From NORP181 sp047623555 (GTDB lineage: Bacteria; Pseudomonadota; Alphaproteobacteria; Rhodobacterales; Rhodobacteraceae): a stretch of DNA of 48,992 nt. The DNA lies in contig JBLHMP010000019.1 of the NCBI GenBank assembly GCA_047623555.1, positions 1 through 48,992 on the forward strand, given 5' to 3'. The position numbers and the translations under genes are program-made. The notes below the pieces were generated by a model. It made no database searches. It saw only the letters and a program-made list of their open reading frames with translations, and was not told where the DNA came from. Every line of letters starts with the position of its first letter. Positions within the stretch are counted from its first letter, which is position 1. Positions 1-8,037 of the stretch are shown piece by piece.

Positions 1-4
1 AGTG

Positions 5-47
5 GCGTTTTGGAATTTTGTTGAAGGCTAACAATATGCCAAAACGC
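5..47. other. Imperfect inverted repeat upstream of grxC
   Basis: GCGTTTTGG (5-13) is the exact reverse complement of CCAAAACGC (39-47), and inside it TTGTT (18-22) pairs with AACAA (30-34) around a 7-nt loop. The RNA would form a 9-bp stem, a 4x4 internal loop and a 5-bp stem. No T-run follows, so it is not a classical terminator. It could be the 3' end structure of the gene to the left of the window or a leader element of grxC. Function is not known. Confidence 0.35.
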
Positions 48-75
48 TCTTAGGTAACTTTTAAGGAATAGCGCA

Positions 76-333
76 ATGCAACCAGTTGAGATTTATACGT
101 CACCAATGTGTGGCTTCTGTCATGCAGCCAAGCGATTGCTGAAACAGAAGGACGTTAATTTTTCTGAGATTAATGTGCTGACTAACCCGGATCGCAAGCC
201 GGAAATGATTCAGCGGGCCAATGGCGGTCGTACTGTGCCACAGGTTTTTGTTGGCGATATTCATGTGGGTGGCTGTGACGAACTGTTTGCGCTGGAACGG
301 GCGGGCAAACTGGACGCTCTGCTGGCCGCATGA
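76..333 (+). CDS. grxC: Glutaredoxin 3 (GrxC type)
   Basis: Small cytoplasmic glutathione-dependent thiol-disulfide oxidoreductase of 85 residues, the usual length. The dithiol active site is C12-G-F-C15 after a short beta strand. The cis-proline loop T53-V-P55 and the glutathione-contacting GGCDE segment (65-69) are intact, so the enzyme should be active. Most GrxC proteins have CPYC; CGFC is a less common variant. The ATG has AAGGA about 10 nt upstream. The stop overlaps the next start (ATGATGA at 330-336), which points to translational coupling with the nitrilase-like gene and then the MarR gene. Confidence 0.93.
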   Translation: MQPVEIYTSPMCGFCHAAKRLLKQKDVNFSEINVLTNPDRKPEMIQRANGGRTVPQVFVGDIHVGGCDELFALERAGKLDALLAA

Positions 334-1163
334 TGAAAACCGCGCTTGTTCAGCTGTGTTCGGGGGATGATCCGCAGGCCAATCTGGCGGTGACCAAAGG
401 TTTTGTCGCCGAGGCCGCCGCCCGGGGTGCCGGGTTTATCCTGACACCTGAGGTGACCAACATTATTTTCGGCAGTCGCAGCCATCAGAACGAGGTGTTG
501 CAACATCAGGATGATGACCTGACGTTGGCCGGGTTGCGCGAACAGGCGGCGGCGCTGGGCGTTTGGCTGTCGATCGGGTCATTGGCGTTGAAAACAAATG
601 ACGCAGACGGGCGCTTTGCCAACCGCAGTTTTCTGATCGCGCCGGATGGGTCGATCAGGGCGTGGTACGACAAAATCCACATGTTTGATGTACAGGTCAC
701 AGCGACGGAGACCTTTCGCGAATCAGCCGGGTATCGTCCGGGGGCACGGGCGGTTGTGGCCGATACGCCGTTTGGGTGCGTTGGCCTTAGCATTTGTTAC
801 GATGTGCGCTTTGGCTATCTGCACCGGGCCTTGGCACAGGCGGGCGCGGAAATCCTGACCATTCCGGCGGCGTTTTCACCGGCAACCGGCAAACACCACT
901 GGCAGCCGTTGTTGCAGGCCCGCGCGATTGAAACCGGATCATACGTGTTGGCCGCGGCGCAGACCGGGACGCATCACACCACGCGCGGTCCGAAACGCCA
1001 GACTTATGGGCATTCGATGGCAATTTCGCCCTGGGGCGAGGTTTTGTTGGATGCTGGCGTCGAGCCGGGCATTCACATTTTTGATATGGATGATACATCA
1101 GTTGCAGCGGCGCGGCGCAAAGTCCCGGCGTTGACCCATGACCGTAAATTTGATGGCCCATAA
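330..1163 (+). CDS. Carbon-nitrogen hydrolase (Nit/nitrilase superfamily)
   Basis: A 277-residue nitrilase-superfamily amidase with the complete Glu-Lys-Cys triad: E41 in TPEVT, K115 in YDKIHMFD and C156 in ICYDVRF. By family resemblance it belongs with the Nit1/Nit2-like branch, whose members hydrolyse deaminated glutathione or omega-amides. The exact substrate cannot be read from the sequence. Placement directly behind a glutaredoxin fits a glutathione-repair role, but that is inference. Two ATGs (330 and 333) are possible starts; both overlap the grxC stop. The gene ends overlapping the MarR start. Confidence 0.9.
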   Translation: MMKTALVQLCSGDDPQANLAVTKGFVAEAAARGAGFILTPEVTNIIFGSRSHQNEVLQHQDDDLTLAGLREQAAALGVWLSIGSLALKTNDADGRFANRSFLIAPDGSIRAWYDKIHMFDVQVTATETFRESAGYRPGARAVVADTPFGCVGLSICYDVRFGYLHRALAQAGAEILTIPAAFSPATGKHHWQPLLQARAIETGSYVLAAAQTGTHHTTRGPKRQTYGHSMAISPWGEVLLDAGVEPGIHIFDMDDTSVAAARRKVPALTHDRKFDGP

Positions 1164-1606
1164 TGACCGACGATACCAATGCCTTGGCGGTGACGCTGTT
1201 CAGCGAAATCCTGACAGCGGACCAATTGCTGCGTAATCGGCTTAGTCGGGTGCTGCCCAAAGGCATGGAGATTTCGCATTTCTCGGTGTTGAACCATCTG
1301 ATGTTTGTCGGCAATGAACGCTCGCCTGCACAATTGGCGGCGGTGTTTCACCTGACGCGCGGGGCGATGACCAATACCCTGAACAAACTGGAATGGGCCG
1401 GGTATGTTCATGTCCGTCCAGATTGGGATGATGCGCGGCGCAAAATGGTGGCGATCAGCCCGGCAGGCCGTCAAGCCCGCGATCAGGCAATTTCGGCGAT
1501 CACCCCGATGGTCAATCAGGTGGTCGGCCATCTGGGCGAGGCCAAAGTACGGTCCGTCCTGCCGATCCTGCGGGAACTGCGGCTGCGGCTGGAAGACGGG
1601 GACTGA
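1163..1606 (+). CDS. MarR-family transcriptional regulator
   Basis: A 147-residue winged helix-turn-helix protein. The DNA-binding core spans about residues 40-100, with SPAQLAAVFHLTRGAMTNTL as recognition-helix region and a DDARRKMVAISPAGR wing, followed by the alpha-helical dimer segment typical of MarR. The start overlaps the preceding stop by one base (TAATG), so it is probably cotranscribed with grxC and the nitrilase-like gene. The ligand and targets are unknown; autoregulation of this operon is possible but no operator was identified. Confidence 0.9.
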   Translation: MTDDTNALAVTLFSEILTADQLLRNRLSRVLPKGMEISHFSVLNHLMFVGNERSPAQLAAVFHLTRGAMTNTLNKLEWAGYVHVRPDWDDARRKMVAISPAGRQARDQAISAITPMVNQVVGHLGEAKVRSVLPILRELRLRLEDGD

Positions 1607-1657
1607 GCCGATCGTGACGGTTTGCCGACCTTAAAACCTCAATCGCGGGGTGAAATC

Positions 1658-1918
1658 CTATTTGGATTTTTTGAGCTCGCGCCGCATCTCAAACAACATG
1701 TCGCGTTTGATCAACAGGTCGCGGTGCTGCAGTTCTTGGGAAATTTCTTTGGCTACACCCTTGTGATGCTTGTCAATCTCACTTGAAATCACCGAGACAA
1801 GTACCTTCTGACTTGCCTCAAGAAACCCGACTCGCCGATCCAATTGGCGGCACTCGTTCTGAGCATTTTTCAATTCTTTCGCGAGTTTATTAAATTCTTT
1901 CTCGGCATCAAAAGCCAT
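1658..1918 (-). CDS. Small coiled-coil protein of unknown function
   Basis: An 86-residue, highly charged, Lys/Glu-rich protein predicted to be almost all helix, with heptad-like spacing of Leu, Val and Ile (KELKNAQNE, RRVGFLEAS, QKVLVSVIS). No domain is recognised. The ATG at 1918 is preferred over the in-frame GTG at 1924 because AGGAG lies 7 nt ahead of it. It is more AT-rich than its neighbours and its upstream region (1925-1990) is AT-rich, which may mark a recent acquisition. It lies convergent to the MarR gene and downstream of ubiG on the same strand. Confidence 0.6.
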   Translation of the reverse strand: MAFDAEKEFNKLAKELKNAQNECRQLDRRVGFLEASQKVLVSVISSEIDKHHKGVAKEISQELQHRDLLIKRDMLFEMRRELKKSK

Positions 1919-1992
1919 GCACACTCTCCTAACAATATTAAGCTATTAAGATATACATCCTCATCCTACCCCAACATAGCTAAATTTGGGAC

Positions 1993-2748
1993 TCAGGATT
2001 TCAGGCTTGCAGTCACATAATTCACGCTTAGATCGCGATCCGACAGGCTCCAACTCCACAGCACCGGGTTGAATACAAAGCCTTTGCGGTCGACCGGTGT
2101 CAGCCCGGCGTTGCCCAGCAGCTCATACAACTCATCCGGGGTGATGAATTTTGACCAGTCATGGGTGCCGCGCGGCAACCAGCGCATCACCACTTCGGCA
2201 CCAACGATGGCCACCATATAGGATTTTGGATTGCGGTTTATGGTTGAACACAGGTGCAACCCGCCGGGTTTTAGCAACTGCCGACAGGCGGTCAGATAGG
2301 CCAGCGGATCGGCCACATGTTCGACCACCTCCATGTTTAACACCACGTCAAACTGTTCGCCAGCTTCGGCCAAGGCCTCGGCAGTGGTGTGGCGATAGTC
2401 AATATCTAACCCCGATTGCGTCGCATGAACCTGCGCCACCGGAATGTTGCCCTCGGCGGCATCGGCACCAACAACGTCGCCGCCCAGTCGCGCCATCGGT
2501 TCAGATAACAACCCACCACCACAGCCAATATCCAGAATGCGCAGCCCGGAAAACGGCAGCGATGTCGCTAGATCAAGGTCATATTCCCCGGCGATTTGCG
2601 TTGTCAGATAATCAAGCCGACAGGGGTTTAGCATGTGCAAAGGTTTGAATTTCCCGGCCGGATCCCACCATTCGGCGGCCATAGCCTCGAATTTCGCAAC
2701 TTCCTTTGGGTCTACTGTTGTTTGAGACGCTTGCATTTCTGTCCCCAT
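1993..2748 (-). CDS. ubiG: Ubiquinone biosynthesis O-methyltransferase UbiG
   Basis: S-adenosylmethionine-dependent methyltransferase, 251 residues, that performs both O-methylations in ubiquinone synthesis (2-polyprenyl-6-hydroxyphenol and demethylubiquinol). The N-terminal signature FEAMAAEWWDPAGKFKPLH, the SAM motif ILDIGCGGG (71-79), a GADA acidic strand and the EVVEHVADP post-motif are all typical of UbiG. A second ATG four codons in (2736) has GGGGA in front of it and could be the real start. It diverges from pip with only 36 bp between the starts, so the two promoters must overlap there. Confidence 0.93.
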   Translation of the reverse strand: MGTEMQASQTTVDPKEVAKFEAMAAEWWDPAGKFKPLHMLNPCRLDYLTTQIAGEYDLDLATSLPFSGLRILDIGCGGGLLSEPMARLGGDVVGADAAEGNIPVAQVHATQSGLDIDYRHTTAEALAEAGEQFDVVLNMEVVEHVADPLAYLTACRQLLKPGGLHLCSTINRNPKSYMVAIVGAEVVMRWLPRGTHDWSKFITPDELYELLGNAGLTPVDRKGFVFNPVLWSWSLSDRDLSVNYVTASLKS

Positions 2749-2784
2749 ATGCTCTTTTGTCCTTCAATCCTATATAGGGCAGTA

Positions 2785-3768
2785 ATGGACAAGTACCCGG
2801 ACCAAAAGCGCGCAGTGCAATATCTTCACCCGCCGATCGAGCCTTTCGATCAGCGGATGATGGAGGTTGGCCAAGGCCATAAAATATATGTTGAACAATG
2901 TGGTAACCCCAAGGGGATACCCGTTCTTGTGTTGCATGGGGGCCCGGGTGGCGGATGTAGTCCGGCGATGCGGCGCTATTTTGATCCGCGCGTCTATCGG
3001 GTGATTCTTTTCGATCAGCGCGGCTGTGGACGATCCCGGCCGCATGCGTCGATTGAAGACAACACCACATGGCATCTGGTCGCCGATATCGAAAAAATCC
3101 GCCATTCGCTGAATATTTCGGACTGGATGGTGTTTGGCGGCAGTTGGGGGGCGACGCTGGCCCTGGTCTATGCCCAGACCCATCCGGACCGCGTGCGCCA
3201 TCTGATTTTGCGCGGCGTTTTCCTGATGACCCAGACCGAGTTGGATTGGTTTTATGGCGGTGGCGCTGGCAAATTCTGGCCCGAAACATGGGCGCGGTTT
3301 GTGTCGCTGATCCCGGATGACGAACGCAACGATCTGATTGCAGCCTATCACAAACGTCTGTTTTCGGGCGATCTGGCAATGGAAACGCGCTATGGGCGGG
3401 CGTGGTCGGCGTGGGAAAACGCGCTGGCATCGATCCATTCCAATGGCGGCGGTTCTGGCGAGAGTCATGGACCCTACGCCCGGGCCTTTGCGCGGCTTGA
3501 GAACCATTATTTCAGCAATGCCGGGTTTTTGGAATTTGATGGCCAGATTCAGGCCAACATGGGCCGGATATCACATATTCCCGGCGTCATCGTGCAGGGC
3601 CGTTATGACATGATTTGCCCACCGACATCAGCCTGGCGCATTTCTGAACTATGGCCGGAATGCGAGCTGAAAATGATACGTAATGCCGGTCATGCCTTGT
3701 CAGAGCCGGGGATCAGTGCAGAACTGGTGCGCGTAATGAATGAGATTGGCCAAGGGGCGCTGACATGA
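2785..3768 (+). CDS. pip: Proline iminopeptidase (peptidase family S33)
   Basis: Alpha/beta-hydrolase of 327 residues that removes N-terminal proline from peptides. Seen in order: the HGGPGGG oxyanion loop (51-57), DQRGCGRS (77-84), nucleophile S120 in GGSWG, acid D275 in GRYD and H303 in NAGH. Length and motifs fit the bacterial monomeric iminopeptidase subfamily. The open frame extends upstream to 2635, but that part overlaps ubiG and has no family resemblance; MDKYPD at 2785 is the family start. The stop overlaps the next gene (ATGA). Confidence 0.92.
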   Translation: MDKYPDQKRAVQYLHPPIEPFDQRMMEVGQGHKIYVEQCGNPKGIPVLVLHGGPGGGCSPAMRRYFDPRVYRVILFDQRGCGRSRPHASIEDNTTWHLVADIEKIRHSLNISDWMVFGGSWGATLALVYAQTHPDRVRHLILRGVFLMTQTELDWFYGGGAGKFWPETWARFVSLIPDDERNDLIAAYHKRLFSGDLAMETRYGRAWSAWENALASIHSNGGGSGESHGPYARAFARLENHYFSNAGFLEFDGQIQANMGRISHIPGVIVQGRYDMICPPTSAWRISELWPECELKMIRNAGHALSEPGISAELVRVMNEIGQGALT

Positions 3769-4574
3769 CCCGAATTGATCGCCGTGCCTTATTTACCTCG
3801 GGTGCTGCTGCGGCTTTGCTGGCGGCCTCTGGCCTGTCTGCGGCTACTCCGCGCGCGGGCGGTCGGTTGCGTCTGGCCTTGCCAAAAGGAGGTGACAGTT
3901 TTGATCTGGTGTGGCGCGGGGCTGTGTTTGACACGCTGACCGAGGTTGGGCCAAACGGCGTTTTGCGCGGTGAATTGGCAACCGGATGGACCAGCAACCG
4001 CGATGCGCGTGTTTGGGACTTTGAATTGCGTGGTGATGTGGCGTTTCATGATGGCACGGTCTTTGGTGCGGCGGATTTTGTTGCGTCATTGGCGGGGGCC
4101 GCCATTGGCGTCATTCACGCCGAGACGACAGACCTAACCCATGTGCGTCTGGAGCTGGCTGCGCCGAACCCGGATTTACCCTATTTGCTGGCCGATCCCG
4201 CCTTGGTTATGCAGTCACCAACAGGTCAGGGCACCGGGCTTTACCGCACAGAGCGGCTGCAATCTGGGCGACATTTTCTCGGTCAACGGGTCGCGCAGCA
4301 TTACAAAGACGGTCAGGCGGGGTGGCTCGACAGTCTTGAAATTATCGTGATCCCAGACGCCAACATTCGCGCCGAAGCCTTGCGTGATGGGTATGTTGAT
4401 GTGGCTGAGCTGCCCGAACCCAAGGGCCTGCGAGGGCGCGGCGATTTTATCTATCACCCGTCCAAGGATAATATGGCCTTGGCTGCGCGTACGGGTGTTG
4501 GCATGCCAAAAGTGATCGGCGCCCGTGGCCCGCTGGACGATGGTCGCATCGGCGAACGCTGGTGGATGGGTTGA
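3765..4574 (+). CDS. Short family-5 (peptide/oligopeptide type) substrate-binding protein
   Basis: A 269-residue exported protein with a twin-arginine-like leader (RRALFTSG then an Ala/Leu-rich stretch ending near SAATP). It resembles the N-terminal part of SBP_bac_5 solute-binding proteins (FDTLTEV, LATGW, DVAFHDG, GTGLYR) but is about half the usual length of around 500. The C-terminus ERWWMG ends cleanly and the frame is intact, so it looks like a natural short form rather than a broken gene. No permease or ATPase gene is nearby. It overlaps pip by 4 nt and is probably cotranscribed with it. Ligand unknown. Confidence 0.7.
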   Translation: MTRIDRRALFTSGAAAALLAASGLSAATPRAGGRLRLALPKGGDSFDLVWRGAVFDTLTEVGPNGVLRGELATGWTSNRDARVWDFELRGDVAFHDGTVFGAADFVASLAGAAIGVIHAETTDLTHVRLELAAPNPDLPYLLADPALVMQSPTGQGTGLYRTERLQSGRHFLGQRVAQHYKDGQAGWLDSLEIIVIPDANIRAEALRDGYVDVAELPEPKGLRGRGDFIYHPSKDNMALAARTGVGMPKVIGARGPLDDGRIGERWWMG

Positions 4575-4631
4575 AATTGACGCCCCCGGTGCGGATATAG
4601 ACCACAGCCGACGCCCTACGAGGATACCAAA

Positions 4632-5255
4632 ATGCGCACGAATACATGGTTCTGGGATTGGATCGCCAATCGCTATTCCAAGATCCAAATTAACGACGAA
4701 ACCGCCTATCAGACCAAGCTTGAGATTACGCGAGAGCATCTGACGCCTGATTCTCGCGTTCTGGAATTTGGCTGCGGCACCGGGTCAACGGCTTTGGCGC
4801 ACGCAGCGTACGCCAAAGATATCTGGGCGACGGATGTGTCCCACAGAATGATCGCAATCGCCCAGTCCAAGGCCAAGGCGCTGAATGTCGACAATGTGGC
4901 GTTTGAGCAGGTAGATATCGAATCCCTGACCGCGCCGGACGGGTCGTTTGATATGGTTATGGGCCACAGCATCCTGCATCTGCTGGACGAAAAAGAGGCC
5001 GCAATTGCCCGGGTGTTTGATTTGTTGAAACCGGGCGGCGTGTTTGTGACCTCGACGGTTTGCATCGGCAATTCGCTTTGGTTCATCAAACCGTTTCTGA
5101 TGGCTGGCCGGCTTATCGGAGTGCTGCCATTGATACGGCTTTTGACCAAGGATGGGTTAGAGAAAAGCATGACGGACGCCGGTTTTGAAATTGATCAAAG
5201 CCTGGCGATGAGCAACACCAAGGTAGCGTTTATCGTGGCGCGGAAGGCTTTGTAA
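4632..5255 (+). CDS. Class I SAM-dependent methyltransferase
   Basis: A 207-residue methyltransferase with motif I VLEFGCGTGS (about residues 43-52), acidic motif ATDVS, motif DGSFDMVMGHSILHL and motif LLKPGGVF. The rest of the protein resembles small-molecule methyltransferases of the Methyltransf_11/25 type; substrate not identifiable. A hydrophobic stretch around residues 150-175 (SLWFIKPFLMAGRLIGVLPLI) may sit against a membrane or lipid substrate. GAGG lies 8 nt before the ATG. It is separated from the binding-protein gene by 57 nt. Confidence 0.82.
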   Translation: MRTNTWFWDWIANRYSKIQINDETAYQTKLEITREHLTPDSRVLEFGCGTGSTALAHAAYAKDIWATDVSHRMIAIAQSKAKALNVDNVAFEQVDIESLTAPDGSFDMVMGHSILHLLDEKEAAIARVFDLLKPGGVFVTSTVCIGNSLWFIKPFLMAGRLIGVLPLIRLLTKDGLEKSMTDAGFEIDQSLAMSNTKVAFIVARKAL

Positions 5256-5339
5256 TAGGAGATTCGAGCCGATAGCCCCTTTGACTTACTTGCTATGTTG
5301 CCATAATGTTCTTGTCAGATTGTACTGTACGGATTCGTT

Positions 5340-5677
5340 ATGACTGAAACGACAAATGAGCCAATCCATCTTGTTGAAGATGAAGCGACTGGAGACCGTT
5401 TTTTGGTCTATGGCTCAGGCAAGGGTATGCGTTTGGATATCCGGTTTAGGGTGAAACTTTATGGATGACACAGGCACAGATTGCGTCGTTGTTTGGGCGT
5501 GTCGTTTTGAAAGGTGGTGGTCGGATCAGTAAGATCGATGCCGACAAAAGAGCGGGCGTGCAGTACGCCAGTTTCAAAGCCCAACAAAAGATAATTCACC
5601 ATGATGCGGCAGACCGTACCATTCAGGAATTGACAAAAGAGGCCAAAGAATTGCCCAGAGGCAGCAAGCGAAAATAA
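5340..5677 (+). pseudogene. Decayed RhuM-family gene (frameshift plus internal deletion)
   Basis: The first frame from ATG 5340 encodes MTETTNEPIHLVEDE and runs to GMRLDIRF, then a stop at 5460-5465. In the next frame GETLWMTQAQIASLFGR begins at about 5450, the hallmark of RhuM-type proteins (RFxGETLWxTQ..A.LFG). Adding one G between 5447 and 5448 would restore RF-E-GETLW exactly, so a single-base deletion is the parsimonious explanation. After LFGR the frame goes straight to a basic C-terminal tail ending SKRK; the long central part of a RhuM protein (usually over 250 residues) is absent, indicating an internal deletion. Function lost; the gene was probably acquired horizontally. Confidence 0.7.
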
Positions 5678-5685
5678 TACCCCCC

Positions 5686-5714
5686 TTGCAGACTCAGCCA
5701 ACCCAGTCTATATT
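5686..5714 (+). promoter_or_regulatory. Predicted housekeeping promoter of the rimP-nusA-infB operon
   Basis: TTGCAG (5686-5691) and TATATT (5709-5714) are separated by exactly 17 nt, a good match to a sigma-70 promoter. Transcription would start near 5721 and give a leader of about 95 nt before rimP that contains the terminator-like hairpin at 5770-5792. Predicted from sequence only. Confidence 0.6.
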
Positions 5715-5769
5715 ACTTCTCAACAGCGGCGCGCTGGGGTCCAAACCTAACGCCCACCGGACGCAAGTG

Positions 5770-5792
5770 ACGGGCCGTGGGCCCGTTTTTTT
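5770..5792 (+). terminator. Intrinsic terminator or attenuator in the rimP-nusA leader
   Basis: ACGGGCC (5770-5776) pairs perfectly with GGCCCGT (5780-5786) around a 3-nt loop and is followed by seven T (5786-5792). This is a textbook intrinsic terminator, but it lies downstream of the predicted operon promoter and only 25 nt before the rimP ATG. It may therefore act as an attenuator of the operon, or it may end readthrough from upstream if the true start site lies after it. Confidence 0.7.
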
Positions 5793-5817
5793 GTGCTCGC
5801 AATTGAAGATGGATAAA

Positions 5818-6393
5818 ATGACAAACGACCTGATAGCAAAAGCAGCGATTGATCGGCGGTTGGCCGCGATTATCTCCCCGGTCCTTGAGGATATGGGGTA
5901 TGAACTGGTGCGCGTGCGGCTGATGTCGGGCAAATACTCGATTCTGCAGATCATGGCCGATAAGCCCGATGGCGGCATCGAAGTTGATGATTGCGCCGAG
6001 ATTTCAACCGCCGTTAGCGCCACTCTGGATGTCGAAGATCCGATTTTGGATGCCTATACGCTGGAAGTGTCCAGCCCTGGTATCGACCGGCCACTGACCC
6101 GACTCAAAGATTTTGCGATGTTTGAGGGCTATGAGGCCAAGATCGAAACAGATGAATTGATCGATGGACGTCGCCGGTTCAAAGGTGAATTGGCCGGGGT
6201 TGAGGGCAACGAAGTGCTGATCAACATCGCCGAGGGCACCATCGGGCTGCAGTTTGACTGGCTTAGCGATGCCAAGCTGGTCCTGACCGATGACCTGATC
6301 AAAGAAATGCTGCGCCAGCGGAAGAATTCCGGTGTGCTGAACGAAGACAAATTTGACGAAATCGAGACTGAAACGTCCGGGGAGAACACGTAA
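5818..6393 (+). CDS. rimP: Ribosome maturation factor RimP
   Basis: Cytoplasmic 30S assembly factor, 191 residues. The N-terminal domain carries DCAEIS, LEVSSPGIDRPL and DFAMFEGYEAKIE, all conserved RimP blocks; an SH3-like C-terminal domain follows (LINIAEGTIGLQFDWLSDAKLV). The open frame extends to 5686, but that part covers the promoter and terminator hairpin, so it is not coding. Two ATGs (5809 and 5818) are possible; MTNDLIAK at 5818 matches the family start better. First gene of the rimP-nusA-YlxR/L7Ae-infB operon, 0 nt from nusA. Confidence 0.92.
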   Translation: MTNDLIAKAAIDRRLAAIISPVLEDMGYELVRVRLMSGKYSILQIMADKPDGGIEVDDCAEISTAVSATLDVEDPILDAYTLEVSSPGIDRPLTRLKDFAMFEGYEAKIETDELIDGRRRFKGELAGVEGNEVLINIAEGTIGLQFDWLSDAKLVLTDDLIKEMLRQRKNSGVLNEDKFDEIETETSGENT

Positions 6394-8013
6394 ATGGCGA
6401 TTACATCCGCAAACCAGCTCGAGCTGCTTCAGACAGCCGAGGCCGTGGCCCGAGAAAAGATGATTGAACCGGGCTTGGTGATCGAAGCGATGGAAGAGAG
6501 TCTCGCCCGTGCCGCCAAGAGCCGGTATGGCGCGGAAATGGACATTCGCGTTGAGATCAACCGGAAAACTGGTCGCGCGACGTTTACCCGGGTGCGGACT
6601 GTGGTCGAAGAGGCCGATCTCGAGAATTATCAGTCGGAACTTACGGTTGAGCAGGCCAAGCAATATATGGCTGATCCGGTTGTCGGCGCTACTTTTGTCG
6701 AAGAAGTGCCGCCCGTTGAAATGGGTCGGATTGCGGCGCAGTCGGCCAAACAGGTCATCCTGCAGAAAATCCGCGAAGCTGAGCGTGATCGCCAGTACGA
6801 AGAATTCAAAGACCGCGCCGGGACCATCATAAACGGTCTGGTCAAACGCGAAGAGTATGGCAATGTTATCGTCGATGTGGGTGCCGGAGAAGCTATCCTG
6901 CGTCGCAACGAGAAAATCGGCCGAGAAAGCTATCGTCCGAATGATCGTATTCGTTGCTACATCAAAGATGTGCGTCGCGAACCGCGTGGCCCGCAGATTT
7001 TCCTGAGCCGCACGGCGCCGGAATTCATGGCCGAACTGTTCAAGATGGAAGTGCCGGAAATCTACGACAACATCATCGAGATCAAAGCTGTTGCCCGTGA
7101 CCCGGGTTCGCGCGCCAAGATTGCGGTGATTTCTTATGACGGTTCAATTGATCCTGTGGGGGCCTGTGTTGGTATGCGCGGCAGCCGGGTTCAGGCTGTG
7201 GTCAACGAATTGCAGGGTGAAAAAATCGACATCATCCCGTGGAACGATGATCAGCCGACATTCCTGGTGAACGCGTTGCAGCCTGCCGAAGTGACCAAGG
7301 TTGTTCTCAACGAAGAGGCCGGTCGGATCGAAGTTGTGGTTCCCGAAGAGCAACTGAGCCTGGCCATTGGCCGACGCGGTCAAAACGTACGTCTGGCCAG
7401 TCAGTTGACCGGGCTGGATATCGACATCATGACCGAGGAACAGGAAAGCGCGCGGCGTCAGATTGAATTTGAAACTCGCACCAAGCTGTTCATGGAAGCA
7501 TTGGACCTGGACGAGTTCTTTGCCCAGCTGCTGGTATCCGAAGGGTTCTCAAACCTCGAAGAAGTTGCCTATGTCGAAATTGACGAACTGCAGATGATTG
7601 ACGGGATCGATGACGACACCGCCGGAGAGCTGCAGGCACGGGCACGCGACCAACTTGAGGCGCAGACCAAAGCGGCACTTGAAAACGCCCGTTCTTTGGG
7701 TGTCGAAGACAGTCTGGTTGAATTCGAAGGATTGTCACCGCAAATGATTGAAGCGCTGGCAAAAGACGGAATTAAGACCCTAGAAGATTTCGCCACTTGT
7801 GCGGATTGGGAATTGGCTGGTGGCTGGACCACCGAGAATGGCGAACGTGTCAAAGATGACGGCCTGCTTGAGCCGATGGACGTCTCGTTGGAAGAGGCGC
7901 AAAATCTGGTGATGACGGCGCGTATTATGTTGGGCTGGGTTGATCCGGCTGATTTGGAAACTGAAGAGGAAAATCCCGAAGATGAAGAACAATCCACGGA
8001 GGTTGGGGCCTGA
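6394..8013 (+). CDS. nusA: Transcription termination/antitermination factor NusA
   Basis: A 539-residue RNA-polymerase-binding protein that modulates pausing, intrinsic termination and antitermination. In order: the N-terminal polymerase-binding domain (about 1-125), an S1 domain starting near GLVKREEYGNVIVDVG, KH domains with GACVGMRGSRVQAVVNEL and IGRRGQNVRLASQLTG, and C-terminal acidic helix-hairpin-helix repeats (two AR-like units, about 360-515) ending in an acidic tail. GGAG lies 9 nt ahead of the ATG. NusA itself enhances intrinsic termination, which matters for the hairpin in its own operon leader. Confidence 0.96.
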   Translation: MAITSANQLELLQTAEAVAREKMIEPGLVIEAMEESLARAAKSRYGAEMDIRVEINRKTGRATFTRVRTVVEEADLENYQSELTVEQAKQYMADPVVGATFVEEVPPVEMGRIAAQSAKQVILQKIREAERDRQYEEFKDRAGTIINGLVKREEYGNVIVDVGAGEAILRRNEKIGRESYRPNDRIRCYIKDVRREPRGPQIFLSRTAPEFMAELFKMEVPEIYDNIIEIKAVARDPGSRAKIAVISYDGSIDPVGACVGMRGSRVQAVVNELQGEKIDIIPWNDDQPTFLVNALQPAEVTKVVLNEEAGRIEVVVPEEQLSLAIGRRGQNVRLASQLTGLDIDIMTEEQESARRQIEFETRTKLFMEALDLDEFFAQLLVSEGFSNLEEVAYVEIDELQMIDGIDDDTAGELQARARDQLEAQTKAALENARSLGVEDSLVEFEGLSPQMIEALAKDGIKTLEDFATCADWELAGGWTTENGERVKDDGLLEPMDVSLEEAQNLVMTARIMLGWVDPADLETEEENPEDEEQSTEVGA

Positions 8014-8024
8014 TTTCAGGCCCC
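8005..8024 (+). other. Perfect hairpin at the nusA stop codon
   Basis: GGGGCCTG (8005-8012) and CAGGCCCC (8017-8024) form an 8-bp stem with loop ATTT; the nusA TGA lies within it. No T-run follows, so it is not a terminator. It may be a processing, stability or translational-coupling element between nusA and the YlxR/L7Ae gene. Confidence 0.5.
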
Positions 8025-8037
8025 ATGGGGATTGAGC

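Noticed and set aside
2612..3430. 272-residue ORF antisense to pip
   Set aside because: Arg/Pro/Ser-rich shadow; pip has a complete catalytic triad.
3765..4574. Truncated, broken substrate-binding protein gene
   Set aside because: The frame is intact, the start is coupled to pip and the C-terminus ends cleanly; a short family form is more likely than a pseudogene.
5690..5817. Initiator tRNA or other tRNA before rimP, as in enterobacteria
   Set aside because: No cloverleaf or T-loop consensus was found; the region holds a promoter and one terminator hairpin.
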